A stretch of DNA of 64,000 nt, taken from assembly GCF_900129865.1 (NCBI RefSeq), contig NZ_FQXD01000005.1, forward strand, positions 62,001 to 126,000, given 5' to 3'. This document shows positions 34,727-46,344 of the stretch, one piece after another. The DNA is from Virgibacillus chiguensis (GTDB lineage Bacteria > Bacillota > Bacilli > Bacillales > Amphibacillaceae). Numbering within the stretch: position 1 is the stretch's first letter; every line of letters begins with the position of its first letter. The position numbers and the translations under genes were made by a program. A model generated the notes under the pieces. It had not been told where the DNA came from and ran no database searches. It was given only the letters and a program-made list of their open reading frames with translations.

Positions 34727-35626
34727 ATGGAAGACACGATTGTTTATGCACACAAGTTAAGTAAAACATTTAAGCAGAAAGAAGCGGTACGCAATGTATC
34801 GTTTTCTATCGCTAAAGGGGAAGTCGTTGCTATGCTAGGCCCAAACGGTGCGGGGAAGACGACAACACTTTCGCTTGTTTTAGGTTTATTAAAGCCGACA
34901 AAAGGAAAGGTGCAAGTTTTTCAGCAACCTCCACAAAGTATGCACGTTCGGGAGCGAATTGGTGTGATGTTACAAGAAGTAAGAATGATGGATGGCTTAA
35001 AAACGAAAGAAATGTTGCAATTATTTCGCTCCTATTATCCAAACCCTTTAGCCCTTTCTGAGATGATTGCGCTAACTGGGTTAGCTGATGCAGATTTGAC
35101 GAAAAAAGTAGAAAAGCTTTCTGGAGGGCAACGAAGAAGAGTGAACTTTGCTGTTTGTTTAGCAGGAGATCCAGACTTCATCGTTTTAGATGAACCGACA
35201 GCAGGGATGGATACGACTTCGAGAGCGAAATTTTGGAAAACGATTCATCATCTGGCGGAAAGAGGAAAAACAATCCTATTCTCTACACATTATCTTCAGG
35301 AAGCAGACGATACGGCAAAGCGAATTATTTTGCTACATCAAGGACAGAAAATTGCTGATAGAGCTACCGAAGAGATAAAGCATCAATTATCGAGGCAATA
35401 TGTCTCTTTTCGTTTAAATGGAAAATTAAATCGAGCAAAGCTTGATATGCCAGATGTGTTAGCAATAGAAGAACGTGAAGAACGGATTTATTTAGAAACA
35501 AAAAATACCGATGCGTTAATTTCCTATATTATGCAGCATTTTTCAAATGCCTATGATCTGCGAATAGATAAAGGCAGTATGGATGATGTATTTGAAACTT
35601 TAGTACAAGGGAGTAGAGAAAAATGA
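34727..35626 (+). CDS. ABC exporter ATPase of a sensor-linked operon (YvfR/LnrL-like)
   Basis: 299 residues, RBS GAGGAGG. Walker A GPNGAGKTTT, signature LSGGQRRRV, Walker B FIVLDEPTAGMDTTSR and switch STHYL. First of four genes in the order ATPase, permease, DesK-like kinase, NarL-like regulator, the arrangement of B. subtilis yvfR-yvfS-yvfT-yvfU and of the linearmycin-resistance lnr locus. It probably powers export or removal of a lipophilic antibiotic. Ends 4 bp inside the permease gene. Confidence 0.9.
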   Translation: MEDTIVYAHKLSKTFKQKEAVRNVSFSIAKGEVVAMLGPNGAGKTTTLSLVLGLLKPTKGKVQVFQQPPQSMHVRERIGVMLQEVRMMDGLKTKEMLQLFRSYYPNPLALSEMIALTGLADADLTKKVEKLSGGQRRRVNFAVCLAGDPDFIVLDEPTAGMDTTSRAKFWKTIHHLAERGKTILFSTHYLQEADDTAKRIILLHQGQKIADRATEEIKHQLSRQYVSFRLNGKLNRAKLDMPDVLAIEEREERIYLETKNTDALISYIMQHFSNAYDLRIDKGSMDDVFETLVQGSREK

Positions 35627-36366
35627 ATAAAATCCTATATTCATGTATTGCGGAAGTAAAACGTGCCATTCGCAACCCATATTATGTACTTTGGTCGCTC
35701 CTTATACCAGTTTGTTTTTATATTATTTTTACGAAGGTGTTTACATTTAATGACAATGCTGCAGATCAAGCATTATGGGAAGCGCATTATTTAATGTCGA
35801 TGGCTGCTTTTAGTGTGATGGGCTCTAGTGTAATGACCGTAGGCATTCGTCTTGTGCAAGATAAACAGCAAGGGTTTATCACGTTTCTAAAAGTAACCCC
35901 ATTACCCGAATATGTCTATATCATTAGCCAAATGGTAGGGCAAAGTGTTATTCATATTTTATCCATCGTGGTTATATTTTTTGCAGGTGCCCTCCTTAAC
36001 GATGTGTCGCTAATGGCTATGCAATGGGTGCTTAGTGGTGTATGGATTTTATTCGGTTCACTCGTTTTTTTAGCTTTAGGTACACTTGTTGGGACAATGA
36101 ATAAAGTGGAAACAGCAAGTGGCGTAAGCAATATTTTATTTTTAGGACTGGCATTACTGGGTGGCATGTGGATGCCCCTAAATGCAATGCCTACGCTTCT
36201 CCAAGATATTGCTACATGGTTACCTTCTTATCATTATGCGAATGGACCATGGGAAATTATTCGTGGAAATAGTCCAGCGTGGAATAATATATTTATGCTT
36301 ATCGTGTTTTTATGTTTGTTTATGGTATTATCAGTTTATATAAGACGGAAGCAAGAAGGGCTGTAA
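35623..36366 (+). CDS. ABC-2 permease (YvfS-like)
   Basis: 247 residues, six predicted helices. ABC-2 membrane-domain features: VGIRLVQDKQQGFITFLKVTPLPEYVYIISQMVGQ (the cytoplasmic coupling helix with the G..K.L..TP pattern) and LFLGLALLGGMWMPLNAMP before the last helix. ATGA overlap with the ATPase gene and a stop codon overlapping the start of the kinase gene show tight coupling. Confidence 0.88.
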   Translation: MNKILYSCIAEVKRAIRNPYYVLWSLLIPVCFYIIFTKVFTFNDNAADQALWEAHYLMSMAAFSVMGSSVMTVGIRLVQDKQQGFITFLKVTPLPEYVYIISQMVGQSVIHILSIVVIFFAGALLNDVSLMAMQWVLSGVWILFGSLVFLALGTLVGTMNKVETASGVSNILFLGLALLGGMWMPLNAMPTLLQDIATWLPSYHYANGPWEIIRGNSPAWNNIFMLIVFLCLFMVLSVYIRRKQEGL

Positions 36367-37514
36367 TGTATATGACGGCACAAACCAAATGGGAACTATT
36401 TCCAAAAAGGTATGGATTTTTCCCTTATATATTTCTCATTTATTTATTCATACCTGCAACGTTACTTATGAAAGAAGACGGAATAAAGCAAGTAGTTGGT
36501 TACTTGCTTTTACTGCTGTTTTTAATTAGTTACCGTCAACTTTATCATGAAGAAGGGACGGGCCGATTTGCTTTTTGGCTTGGTCTGCAAATGATCATCA
36601 TTGGTTACCAGAGCATGGTTTACGATTATAATTTCCTATATCTTGGGTTTTTCACGGCTAATTTTATTGGTTGGTATGCGGATAAAAAACAATTTCAAGC
36701 AGCTTGGTTTGCTTTAATGGGAACGTTGTCACTTCCTATTTTGTATCACGTGATATTTACAGGTGACTTTTCGAAGGAGCAGTTTTATATGATTCCATTT
36801 TTAATTGTTATTCTAGTTTCTCCTTTTGGAATTCGGTCTATGAATAAAAATATGGAATTGGAAAAAGAGTTAGATGAAGCAAATGCAAAAATCAAGGAGT
36901 TGGTTAAACGAGAAGAAAGAACACGAATTGCGCAAGACCTTCATGATACGCTTGGCCATACGCTGTCACTGATCACATTAAAAAGCCAATTAGTGGAACG
37001 ATTAATTACGAAGGATGCTAAACGTGCCATAGAGGAAGTGAGCGAAATTGAAACCACATCTAGATCAGCGCTCGATCAAGTTCGAGAATTGGTAACGGAT
37101 ATGAAAACGAAAACGTTAGCCGAAGAAGTAGTGCAAGCGGAACAGCTATTAAAAGCAGCAAATATGAACGTAAAGATAAATTTTCCATTTCAAATGCATG
37201 TTGATTCATCCCTCACAGAGCATATGCTTAGTCTTTGTTTGAAAGAAGCAGTAACAAACGTTGTTAAGCATAGTCGAGCGAGTAAATGTTGGTTGCTCTA
37301 TCGAGAAGAAGAGCAAGCGATCATTATACAAGTGAAAGATAATGGCATTGGTATAGATAATCAGAGCGTGGAAGGGAATGGGCTTGTAGGGATGAAAGAA
37401 AGACTAGCCTTAGTAGATGGCTCGCTATCTGTAAGTAAGAATAGCGGAACAACGGTAGAAATGAAAGTTCCCAAGGTGGAAAAACCAGAGAAAGAAGGGG
37501 AAATCCATGCTTAA
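36366..37514 (+). CDS. Sensor histidine kinase, DesK/YvfT type
   Basis: 382 residues with start at 36366 (AGAAGGG upstream; 36372 also possible). Five or six N-terminal membrane helices (about 20-165), a coiled linker MELEKELDEANAKIKELVKR, the phospho-acceptor helix RTRIAQDLHDTLGHTLSLIT with its His, and a C-terminal HATPase with KEAVTNVVKHSRAS (N box), VKDNGIGI (G1) and GNGLVGMKERL (G2). It is the intramembrane-sensing type with no outer domain, typical of kinases that respond to their own ABC exporter or to membrane damage. Partner of the regulator encoded next. Confidence 0.92.
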   Translation: MYMTAQTKWELFPKRYGFFPYIFLIYLFIPATLLMKEDGIKQVVGYLLLLLFLISYRQLYHEEGTGRFAFWLGLQMIIIGYQSMVYDYNFLYLGFFTANFIGWYADKKQFQAAWFALMGTLSLPILYHVIFTGDFSKEQFYMIPFLIVILVSPFGIRSMNKNMELEKELDEANAKIKELVKREERTRIAQDLHDTLGHTLSLITLKSQLVERLITKDAKRAIEEVSEIETTSRSALDQVRELVTDMKTKTLAEEVVQAEQLLKAANMNVKINFPFQMHVDSSLTEHMLSLCLKEAVTNVVKHSRASKCWLLYREEEQAIIIQVKDNGIGIDNQSVEGNGLVGMKERLALVDGSLSVSKNSGTTVEMKVPKVEKPEKEGEIHA

Positions 37515-38109
37515 AATTGTAATAGCAGAAGATCAAAAAATGTTGTTAGGTGCAATCGGTTCTTTATTGAATTTAGAAGCGGATATGGAGGTAATCGGCC
37601 AAGCAGTGAATGGCGATGAGGTATGGACACTTATCCAAGAAAAGCAACCAGATGTTTGTTTGTTGGATATTGAAATGCCAGGGAAAAGTGGTTTAGAGGT
37701 AGCGAGGTTGTTAAATAAACTAAAGCAACGCCCACGGATCATTGTCTTAACAACATTTGCAAAACCAGGTTATTTTGAAAAAGCGGTCAAAGCTGGCGTA
37801 GATGGTTATTTATTAAAGGATCGTTCTATTGAAGAACTAACAGCAGCTATTCGTAAAGTAGTGCATGGTGAAAAAGTGTATAGTCAAGAACTCATGGTCG
37901 ACTACATGTGCGATCCTAACCCTTTAAGTGATCGAGAACAAGAAATTTTGCGACTAGTAGCGGAAGGAAAAACGACCAAAGAGTTAACACATATTTTATA
38001 TTTGTCTTATGGTACGATTCGTAACTATTTGTCTGAAATCATGCAAAAATTAGGAGCGAAAAATCGTTTGGAAGCGGTTGATATCGCTCGAAATAAGGGG
38101 TGGATTTGA
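37507..38109 (+). CDS. Response regulator, NarL/DesR (YvfU) type
   Basis: 200 residues, 8-bp overlap with the kinase gene, RBS AGAAGGGG. Receiver domain with the phosphorylation Asp in VCLLDIEMPGKSG, the conserved Thr in VLTTFAKPGYF and Lys in GYLLKDRS; C-terminal LuxR helix-turn-helix LSDREQEILRLVAEGKTTKEL and LSYGTIRNYLSEIMQKLGA. It probably activates its own ABC operon. Last gene of the four. Confidence 0.93.
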   Translation: MLKIVIAEDQKMLLGAIGSLLNLEADMEVIGQAVNGDEVWTLIQEKQPDVCLLDIEMPGKSGLEVARLLNKLKQRPRIIVLTTFAKPGYFEKAVKAGVDGYLLKDRSIEELTAAIRKVVHGEKVYSQELMVDYMCDPNPLSDREQEILRLVAEGKTTKELTHILYLSYGTIRNYLSEIMQKLGAKNRLEAVDIARNKGWI

Positions 38110-38230
38110 GCGGCGTATTTCCAGCTTAAACATAATAAACGACGTTTTTCTTTTTAAAAAAGATATTTTTAAAGGGTCGTAGGCTGAACCATTTACTTTA
38201 ATTATTCATTTCTCGCGGAAAGAAATTGGA

Positions 38231-38365
38231 TCAGCTCTCTTGAACTGTTATGCTGTTAGGGTTTTCGTTCATGATCTCATTCGAATTACTGTTTATTTCT
38301 ATATATCCAACTATTCCAAAAGTAATAATAAGAACGGCGCATAGAACAACCAATAACTTCTTCAT
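38231..38365 (-). CDS. Small single-span membrane or secreted peptide
   Basis: 44 residues with a very strong ribosome site (GAGGAGGGAAGG, 6-8 bases before ATG). MKKLLVVLCAVLIITFGIVG forms one membrane span or an uncleaved signal, followed by a short polar Asn/Glu/Ser tail (YIEINSNSNEIMNENPNSIT). No family is recognised. It runs towards the 3' end of the response-regulator gene. The strong site and clean topology argue that it is real. Confidence 0.55.
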   Translation of the reverse strand: MKKLLVVLCAVLIITFGIVGYIEINSNSNEIMNENPNSITVQES

Positions 38366-38660
38366 AATCCTTCCCTCCTCGTATGCTTTCTATGACTTCT
38401 ACACTCAGTATAAATAACCTACTACTGTGTAGCCATTGTTTTTGGTGACATTTTAACAAGTGAATCTTACAAAGTTGCAAGTTTTATCCCACATTTTTGT
38501 ATCCTAAGACCAGTTTTTACAGTCCTTTTACGATTAAACATTTTGTTGTACTTATGTTAAACTGAAAAGGGAATAGTAAGATTATCGTGCGCATAAATTG
38601 CCCTAAGATTCTGCTTTATAGGAACGATAGTAGCAACATTTTACTCCATTTGTTCAACTA

Positions 38661-38723
38661 TTGGTTTATCGTATAAGCAAAATTTCATCGCCATACAGAT
38701 TTGGCGATAGCCTAGTTTTTTTA
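38661..38723 (+). repeat. Dispersed repeat R2, partial copy
   Basis: TTGGTTTATCGTATAAGCAAAA, then CATCGCCATACAGATTTGGCGATAG as hairpin and CCTAGTTTTTTTAA as tail. The rest of 38366-38850 is AT-rich with no gene. Confidence 0.75.
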
Positions 38724-38850
38724 AAACAAGGTTTAGACGATGTTGCTGTAGCGGAATAAGCATTCATATGCGTAGGAAATGGTAAAGTGTGGATGATGGG
38801 TTTAAGGAAGTATAAACGAACACAAACTTACATAAAAGGAGGACAAAAAG

Positions 38851-40041
38851 ATGACGAGTAAAGCGTTAAATTCTTTTTTAAATGACAATATTGCTGATTT
38901 GAAAGAACGGGGCTTGTATAATGAAATTGATCCTGTTCAAGGTCCTAATGGTCCAGAGATAAAAATTGGTGGCAGGACGTTAATTAACCTTTCGTCAAAC
39001 AACTATTTAGGATTAGCGACAGATGATAGATTGAAGCAAGTTGCCAAGCAAGCGGTTGATTCACATGGTGTTGGTGCAGGTGCTGTACGTACGATCAATG
39101 GAACACTCGATCTTCATCTTGAATTAGAGAAAAAGCTTGCAGCATTTAAAGGCACGGAAGCGGTTATTTCCTATCAATCTGGGTTTAACTGTAATATGGC
39201 AGCTATATCTGCGGTAATGGATAAACATGATGCCATTTTATCGGATGAATTAAATCATGCTTCCATCATTGATGGATGTCGTTTGTCTAGAGCGAAAATT
39301 ATTCGTTTTAATCATTCCGATATGGATGATTTGCGAAAAAAGGCGAAAGAAGCTGTCGAATCTGGTCAATACAATAAAATCATGGTCATTACCGATGGTG
39401 TGTTTTCGATGGATGGGGATATTGCAAAACTTCCAGAAATTGTTGACATTGCCGAGGAATTCGACCTGATTACGTATGTGGATGATGCTCACGGTTCTGG
39501 TGTTCTTGGTAAAGGAGCAGGCACAGTTAAACATTTTGGATTGCAGGATAAAGTAGACTTCCAAATGGGTACATTGTCGAAAGCAATCGGCGTGATTGGT
39601 GGGTATGTAGCAGGCAAAGCAAATCTTATTGATTGGTTAAAAGTTCGTTCTCGTCCGTTCTTGTTCTCCACAGCTGTTTCACCTGCGGATGCGGCAGCAA
39701 GTACGAAAGCTGTTGAAATCCTTATGGAAAGCACGGAGCTAAATGAAAAGTTATGGGAAAATGGAAATTATTTAAAAGCTGGCTTAAGGCAACTAGGCTT
39801 TGATATTGGTAATAGCGAAACTCCAATTACCCCTTGTATTATTGGTGATGAGAATGCGACACAAACATTTAGCAGACGCTTAAATGAAGAAGGCGTCTAC
39901 GCGAAGTCTATTGTTTTCCCAACTGTACCACGAGGAACAGGTCGTGTACGCAATATGCCAACAGCCGCGCATACGAAAGAAATGCTAGATAAGGCTATTG
40001 CGATATATGAAAAAGTAGGTAAGGAACTTGGCGTTATTTAA
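38851..40041 (+). CDS. kbl: Glycine C-acetyltransferase (2-amino-3-ketobutyrate CoA ligase)
   Basis: 396 residues, RBS AAAGGAGGAC. PLP enzyme of the alpha-oxoamine synthase family: [41 protein letters not shown], the [10 protein letters not shown] motif with the PLP-contacting Asp, and the PLP Lys in [17 protein letters not shown]. Length fits Kbl exactly. With the following dehydrogenase it degrades threonine via 2-amino-3-ketobutyrate to glycine and acetyl-CoA. A repeat hairpin lies between the two genes. Confidence 0.93.
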   Translation: MTSKALNSFLNDNIADLKERGLYNEIDPVQGPNGPEIKIGGRTLINLSSNNYLGLATDDRLKQVAKQAVDSHGVGAGAVRTINGTLDLHLELEKKLAAFKGTEAVISYQSGFNCNMAAISAVMDKHDAILSDELNHASIIDGCRLSRAKIIRFNHSDMDDLRKKAKEAVESGQYNKIMVITDGVFSMDGDIAKLPEIVDIAEEFDLITYVDDAHGSGVLGKGAGTVKHFGLQDKVDFQMGTLSKAIGVIGGYVAGKANLIDWLKVRSRPFLFSTAVSPADAAASTKAVEILMESTELNEKLWENGNYLKAGLRQLGFDIGNSETPITPCIIGDENATQTFSRRLNEEGVYAKSIVFPTVPRGTGRVRNMPTAAHTKEMLDKAIAIYEKVGKELGVI

Positions 40042-40042
40042 C

Positions 40043-40111
40043 AATATAGGAAAGATAAGAAAACGAAGGCTACCGCCATGAAATTTTGGCGGTAAGTCCA
40101 AGTTTTTTTAA
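40043..40111 (+). repeat. Dispersed repeat R2 copy between kbl and tdh
   Basis: ACAATATAGGAAAGATAAG, AAAACGAAGGC, hairpin TACCGCCATG...TTTTGGCGGTA and the tail AGTCCAAGTTTTTTTAAG; 69 bp, missing the middle TTTATAGTATAAG half. The hairpin and T run could partly terminate transcription between the two genes. Confidence 0.8.
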
Positions 40112-40144
40112 GAAGAAAGAATAGCACTAGAGAGGATTTCACGG

Positions 40145-41092
40145 ATGAAAAAAATATTAGTAACCGGAGCTTTGGGTCAAATAGGGTCAGAGCTTGTTAT
40201 CAAGTTAAGAGACATTTACGGTACGGATCAAGTAATAGCGACTGATATTCGCAAGGCGGAAGGACGTGTTGCAGAAGGCCCGTTTGAAGTCGTTGATGTA
40301 ACAAATGCAAAGCAGCTTTCTGACGTTACAAAAAAGTACCAAGTAGATACGATGATGCATTTGGCAGCTTTATTATCAGCTAAAGCGGAAGAAAATCCGA
40401 AGCTAGCTTGGGATATTAATATGGGCGGTTTAGTTAATGCGCTTGAAATAGCTCGGGAATTAGATTTGCAATTTTTCACCCCAAGTTCCATTGGAGCTTT
40501 TGGTCCAACAACACCGAAAGATAACACACCACAGGACACATTACAACGCCCGACGACAATGTATGGAGTGAATAAAGTATCTGGCGAGCTGTTAGCTGAT
40601 TATTACCACACTCGTTTTGGAGTGGATACTCGTGGTGTACGTTTCCCTGGTTTAATTTCTCATGTTACATTACCAGGCGGTGGAACGACGGATTATGCTG
40701 TTGAAATGTATTATGAAGCTGTAGAGAAGGGGAGTTATACGTCCTATATAGGCAAGGGTACGTATATGGATATGATGTATATGCCAGATGCGATCCATGC
40801 CATTATCCAATTGATGGAATGTGATACAAATAAACTACAACATCGTAATGCCTTTAATATTTCAGCTTTCTCCGCAGCACCGGAGGACTTTGCTACATCG
40901 ATCCAAAAGCATATTCCTTCTTTCTCATTAAAATACGATGTGGACCCGTTTCGACAAGCAATTGCAGACAGTTGGCCAAATAATTTAGATTCCACCTGTG
41001 CGATTGACGAATGGGGCTTTAAAGTAGAATATGATTTAGACAAGCTGACAACGGATATGTTAAGTAAAATTAAACAGAAACAAGCACATTAG
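40145..41092 (+). CDS. tdh: L-threonine 3-dehydrogenase, SDR (UDP-galactose-epimerase-like) type
   Basis: 315 residues, RBS AGAGAGGA. NAD-binding [49 protein letters not shown], the catalytic YxxxK in [16 protein letters not shown], and VRFPGLIS. This matches SDR-type threonine dehydrogenases, unrelated to the zinc-dependent MDR Tdh of E. coli. Its position after kbl, catalysing the second half of the path, supports the call. Confidence 0.9.
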   Translation: MKKILVTGALGQIGSELVIKLRDIYGTDQVIATDIRKAEGRVAEGPFEVVDVTNAKQLSDVTKKYQVDTMMHLAALLSAKAEENPKLAWDINMGGLVNALEIARELDLQFFTPSSIGAFGPTTPKDNTPQDTLQRPTTMYGVNKVSGELLADYYHTRFGVDTRGVRFPGLISHVTLPGGGTTDYAVEMYYEAVEKGSYTSYIGKGTYMDMMYMPDAIHAIIQLMECDTNKLQHRNAFNISAFSAAPEDFATSIQKHIPSFSLKYDVDPFRQAIADSWPNNLDSTCAIDEWGFKVEYDLDKLTTDMLSKIKQKQAH

Positions 41093-41137
41093 AAAAAACT
41101 TGGCTTATCGCTATGCGACAAGCCAAGTTTTTCTAAC
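41091..41137. terminator. Bidirectional terminator from an R2-type hairpin
   Basis: AGAAAAAACTTGGCTT pairs with AAGCCAAGTTTTTCT across a 13-nt loop. It begins at the tdh stop codon and can also end leftward transcription of ykpA. Sequence matches the R2 3' end. Confidence 0.85.
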
Positions 41138-41182
41138 CGTCTTATCGTACTACATTCTATCTACAATATTTCTTTCCTTTGG

Positions 41183-43391
<2,209 letters not shown>

Positions 43392-44000
43392 TTGGGGGGA
43401 AAATTCATTTATCTTCTCTTCACAGATACGGGAACGAATTTAGCGAAAGCTATTCATTTCTTTACAAAACAGTCCTTGAATCACGTTTCCATTGGGTTTG
43501 ATGAGGATTTGCAGAGACTGTATAGCTTTGGGCGGAAGCGACCGAAAAATCCTTTTATTGGGGGGTTTGTTCAAGAAGATATTCATAGTGATTTTTTAAA
43601 GAATGCAGCTTGTGCAGTCTATCGTTTTACCGTATCTGAAGAAGAGTGTGAGCAAATCTTGCAGCATATTAAGCGAATCGAATGTGACAAAGATCGCTAC
43701 CGTTACAATTTTATCGGTTTAATTGGCATCTTGTTACAAATAGAAATTAATCGAAAGTGTGCATTCTTCTGCTCGCAATTCGTAGCAACTGTATTAAAAG
43801 ATGTCGAACATTTTCAACTTAAAAAGCCTACTTGCTTTGTGACACCTGAAGATATAAGAAGTCATGAGGGGATGCAGTTAATTTACAAAGGAAGGCTCGG
43901 CGACTATCCATACCGTAATAAAACAGCAATGTGTGATTCAAAAGAAGAAGCGCAGGCTATGTCATCATATATTATTTATTCTCATATGAACGAACAATAA
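43392..44000 (+). CDS. YiiX-like permuted papain-fold (NlpC/P60-related) hydrolase
   Basis: 202 residues; TTG start 8 bases after GAAGGGGA. LFTDTGTNLAKAIHFFTKQSLNHVSIGF, with the His of NHVSIG, and a later CAFFCSQFVATVLKDV with the nucleophile-type Cys, give the order His then Cys. That is the circularly permuted arrangement of YaeF/YiiX-type amidases or peptidases. No signal peptide, so it acts in the cytoplasm. The natural substrate is unknown. Confidence 0.75.
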   Translation: MGGKFIYLLFTDTGTNLAKAIHFFTKQSLNHVSIGFDEDLQRLYSFGRKRPKNPFIGGFVQEDIHSDFLKNAACAVYRFTVSEEECEQILQHIKRIECDKDRYRYNFIGLIGILLQIEINRKCAFFCSQFVATVLKDVEHFQLKKPTCFVTPEDIRSHEGMQLIYKGRLGDYPYRNKTAMCDSKEEAQAMSSYIIYSHMNEQ

Positions 44001-44056
44001 CTCGTAGCGAGGAGGGAACTCTTATTGAGGTTATTCCCCATCCTACGAGTTTTTTA
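43999..44056 (+). terminator. Terminator of the YiiX-like gene
   Basis: AACTCGTAG (43999-44007) pairs with CTACGAGTT (44043-44051) followed by T's; an inner GAGGGAA/TTCCCC pairing shortens the long loop. Confidence 0.8.
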
Positions 44057-44107
44057 ATACTATTTTCACAAGCTGATATAAGCGAAGCTAGACCATTCTA
44101 GCTTCGC

Positions 44108-44728
44108 TTAATTAATACCTAATGTTTGATATGGTATACGAAATTTAAACGATAAATTATTTGCCTGCAAGTCAATATGTTCGACGGCAATTTGAAAATT
44201 ACTTTTTAACTCAATATCCGTCACGGCGACGTATATTTCTTCTTCTTTGGGATTAACAGTAACCCATTCTGGCATCGGGAGGTATTTATCCATATATTCC
44301 ATAATTTTTTGGTTCGGTAGTTTTAATAAGCCAATAGAAATGGACTTCTGTTTCAAAATAATATCTCCATTTTCTTGTACAAAAGGCTCTAAATGAACAG
44401 ATAATGGAACGGTTGAGGAAAAAACAGGTAACTCACCAATTAAGTGTACGTCATCTCCTAGTTCAATATGATATTCATGATCGGTGCCTGCAAGTAATTG
44501 GTCAATATACGTATTGGCCAAATCGTTTAAATTCTTTTTAGTCGTACGAACAATAAATTCTGAATTTGCATCTATTTGTTCCGTAGCTTTTTCTGGGTAT
44601 TCGGCTTGTGGAACCGGCCAAAAAATAAGTGTGAGCAATACAAAAAGCAAGATCATATTAAAGGAAAGTAACCCGATAAATAGTCTTTTCCACTTTTTAC
44701 TTTTGGTATGTTCCGTTCTATTCCCCAT
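44108..44728 (-). CDS. ypmS: YpmS (DUF2140) membrane-anchored protein
   Basis: About 206 residues from the ATG at 44728 (AAGAGG upstream); an ATG at 44737 overlapping the ypmR stop is the alternative. One membrane anchor (about 17-39: RLFIGLLSFNMILLFVLLTL), then an outside domain with FSSTVPLSVHLEPFVQENGDIILKQKSISIGLLKLP, a pattern of the YpmS family. Downstream of ypmR as in B. subtilis; function unknown, possibly lipid-related through its partner. Confidence 0.88.
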   Translation of the reverse strand: MGNRTEHTKSKKWKRLFIGLLSFNMILLFVLLTLIFWPVPQAEYPEKATEQIDANSEFIVRTTKKNLNDLANTYIDQLLAGTDHEYHIELGDDVHLIGELPVFSSTVPLSVHLEPFVQENGDIILKQKSISIGLLKLPNQKIMEYMDKYLPMPEWVTVNPKEEEIYVAVTDIELKSNFQIAVEHIDLQANNLSFKFRIPYQTLGIN

Positions 44729-44733
44729 GCAGT

Positions 44734-45585
44734 TCATCCTCTTTCTTGTTCATTCTTTAACACCTCAAATATACGTTCAGCAATCCGCTCATAGCCTACC
44801 TGATTTGGATGAAAATTATCTTCTGCAAACAAGTTTTCATCTGTGTTTGAAAATAAATCACTAATTGGTATAAAGGAGCTGTTTTCATACGTAGTTACTA
44901 TCTCTTTACCAGTTTTATTCCAATTGTCCGCAATGAGCTTCAGTTCTTTGATGTCCTTAAAATACTGCCCAAAGGGGTTGTAAAAACCGAGCAAGTAAAT
45001 TTTCGTATCTGCATTTACCGTTCGGATGTTGGTTAAGATTTTATGAAGTCGTTTTTCATAGTCTACTCGGGCTTTTTCAAATGCCTCCATTTGGAGATTC
45101 GTAATATTTTCTTTTAACACGCGCATCACATCATTCGCGCCAATGGTTATAAATACAATGTCCGCTTGCTTTATGGAAGCAATCATATCGTCTTGCTGCA
45201 GTCTTTTAAGTAGTTGGTCTGAGCGATTGCCTCGTACACCAAAATTATCAAAAGAAGCTTCTGTGTTTGCTTGGGTCATTATTTGTTCAAGGGCTCCGAC
45301 ATAGCCTCCTTGTTTTGTTTCATCGCCAACACCTTGTGTCAACGAATCACCAATTGCCGTAATATGTCTTGATTGATAAAAATGCTTCGTAACCTGTTGC
45401 TCTTTATGAATAAATAGCTTTGGCGATGGTTTTTGCTCATGCTTTTTGATGCTGGGCGTTTTTTCTGTTGTTACTGCATCCTCAGCAAGATTTGTTTGAT
45501 CTGTTTCATGGTTAAAAATATAGAGTGGGACTCCTACGATGAGTAATAGGAGGGTTACTCCGGTTATTAATTTCTTTATTTGCAT
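44734..45585 (-). CDS. ypmR: YpmR, secreted SGNH/GDSL lipase-esterase
   Basis: 283 residues from the ATG at 45585 (AGGTG upstream). N-terminal membrane anchor or signal (about 4-22), a Lys/Thr-rich spacer, then SGNH hydrolase blocks: ITAIGDSLTQGVGDE with the nucleophile Ser, NFGVRGNRSDQL, IVFITIGANDVMRVL and DNFHPNQVGYERIAERIF with the catalytic Asp and His. It should hydrolyse an ester, perhaps a lipid or wall polymer, outside the membrane. Operon with ypmS. Confidence 0.92.
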   Translation of the reverse strand: MQIKKLITGVTLLLLIVGVPLYIFNHETDQTNLAEDAVTTEKTPSIKKHEQKPSPKLFIHKEQQVTKHFYQSRHITAIGDSLTQGVGDETKQGGYVGALEQIMTQANTEASFDNFGVRGNRSDQLLKRLQQDDMIASIKQADIVFITIGANDVMRVLKENITNLQMEAFEKARVDYEKRLHKILTNIRTVNADTKIYLLGFYNPFGQYFKDIKELKLIADNWNKTGKEIVTTYENSSFIPISDLFSNTDENLFAEDNFHPNQVGYERIAERIFEVLKNEQERG

Positions 45586-45898
45586 CGTTATCAACACCTA
45601 AGTGGATTAGTTTTAAATATTGGGCTTGTTAAAAGTTTTATGGTAACCATACTAACTTAATGAAGACTTTGTTTGTATGATTACGTGTATGAAATATTGG
45701 TTGTTTGTAGTATACAGCATATGTATACTACAAGCATTTGCTTACACGATAGGAAAGATAATATTTTGAATTTTATCCTGATTATAAAATGCTGTAAAAC
45801 ACGCGCTGTTGTTAGCTAACAGCATCCATTAAAGGATCTATTTCTACTGCCTACTTTCTTAGCTTGCCGATTTTGGACACCGTCCATTCATTTTATCA

Positions 45899-45961
45899 TT
45901 AGAAAAACTTGGCTTGCCATATGGCGAAAGCCTTTGTTTTTCTTATACTATAAACCAAAAA
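45899..45961 (-). repeat. Dispersed repeat R2, inverted copy
   Basis: Read on the minus strand: TTTATAGTATAAG, AAAACAAAGGC, the hairpin and GCCAAGTTTTTCTAA; in the opposite direction to most R2 copies. Confidence 0.8.
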
Positions 45962-45971
45962 AATCTAATAG

Positions 45972-46004
45972 TAAAAAAGATCGCCTTCAATTGCAAGGCG
46001 ATCT
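45972..46004 (-). terminator. Terminator downstream of metY
   Basis: AGATCGCCTT (45978-45987) pairs with AAGGCGATCT (45995-46004); the minus strand continues into six T's. It lies beyond the R1 copy that follows the metY stop codon. Confidence 0.85.
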
Positions 46005-46059
46005 GAAAGGGAAGGTTAGTTATAATTTTTCCAAGTTTACAAATAATTAAACCTATTAG

Positions 46060-46325
46060 AACAAAGGCTCTGGGCGCCCGGTTAGCAACGTCGCGAGTGG
46101 AGCGAATCAACGAAAGTTTTAGGAATCATGCTCCTGCAACAGGAGTATGCCGGCGCCCTCCGGCAAGCCCGTCTTTAGTCGGCCTTCCTATTTAGAACGA
46201 ACCGATGATGACTTATCTTAGGGCAATGGAGTGAAGTCGCCTAGTTGCTGGGCGCTGTAGCCGGAAGTGGTTAAATAACTTAATAAGTTTATCCACAACT
46301 GCAAAATTTTATAATTTCCTAGACC
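46060..46325 (-). repeat. Dispersed repeat R1, copy 6 (inverted)
   Basis: A near full-length copy read on the minus strand: GGTCTAGGAAATTATAAAAT at 46325 down to CGGGCGCCCAGAGCCTTTGTT at 46060, with the CTCCTGTTGCAGGAG hairpin. The only inverted copy in the window; it lies in the same direction as the metY gene it follows. Confidence 0.93.
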
Positions 46326-46344
46326 ATAAAAAAGATAATGGTTG

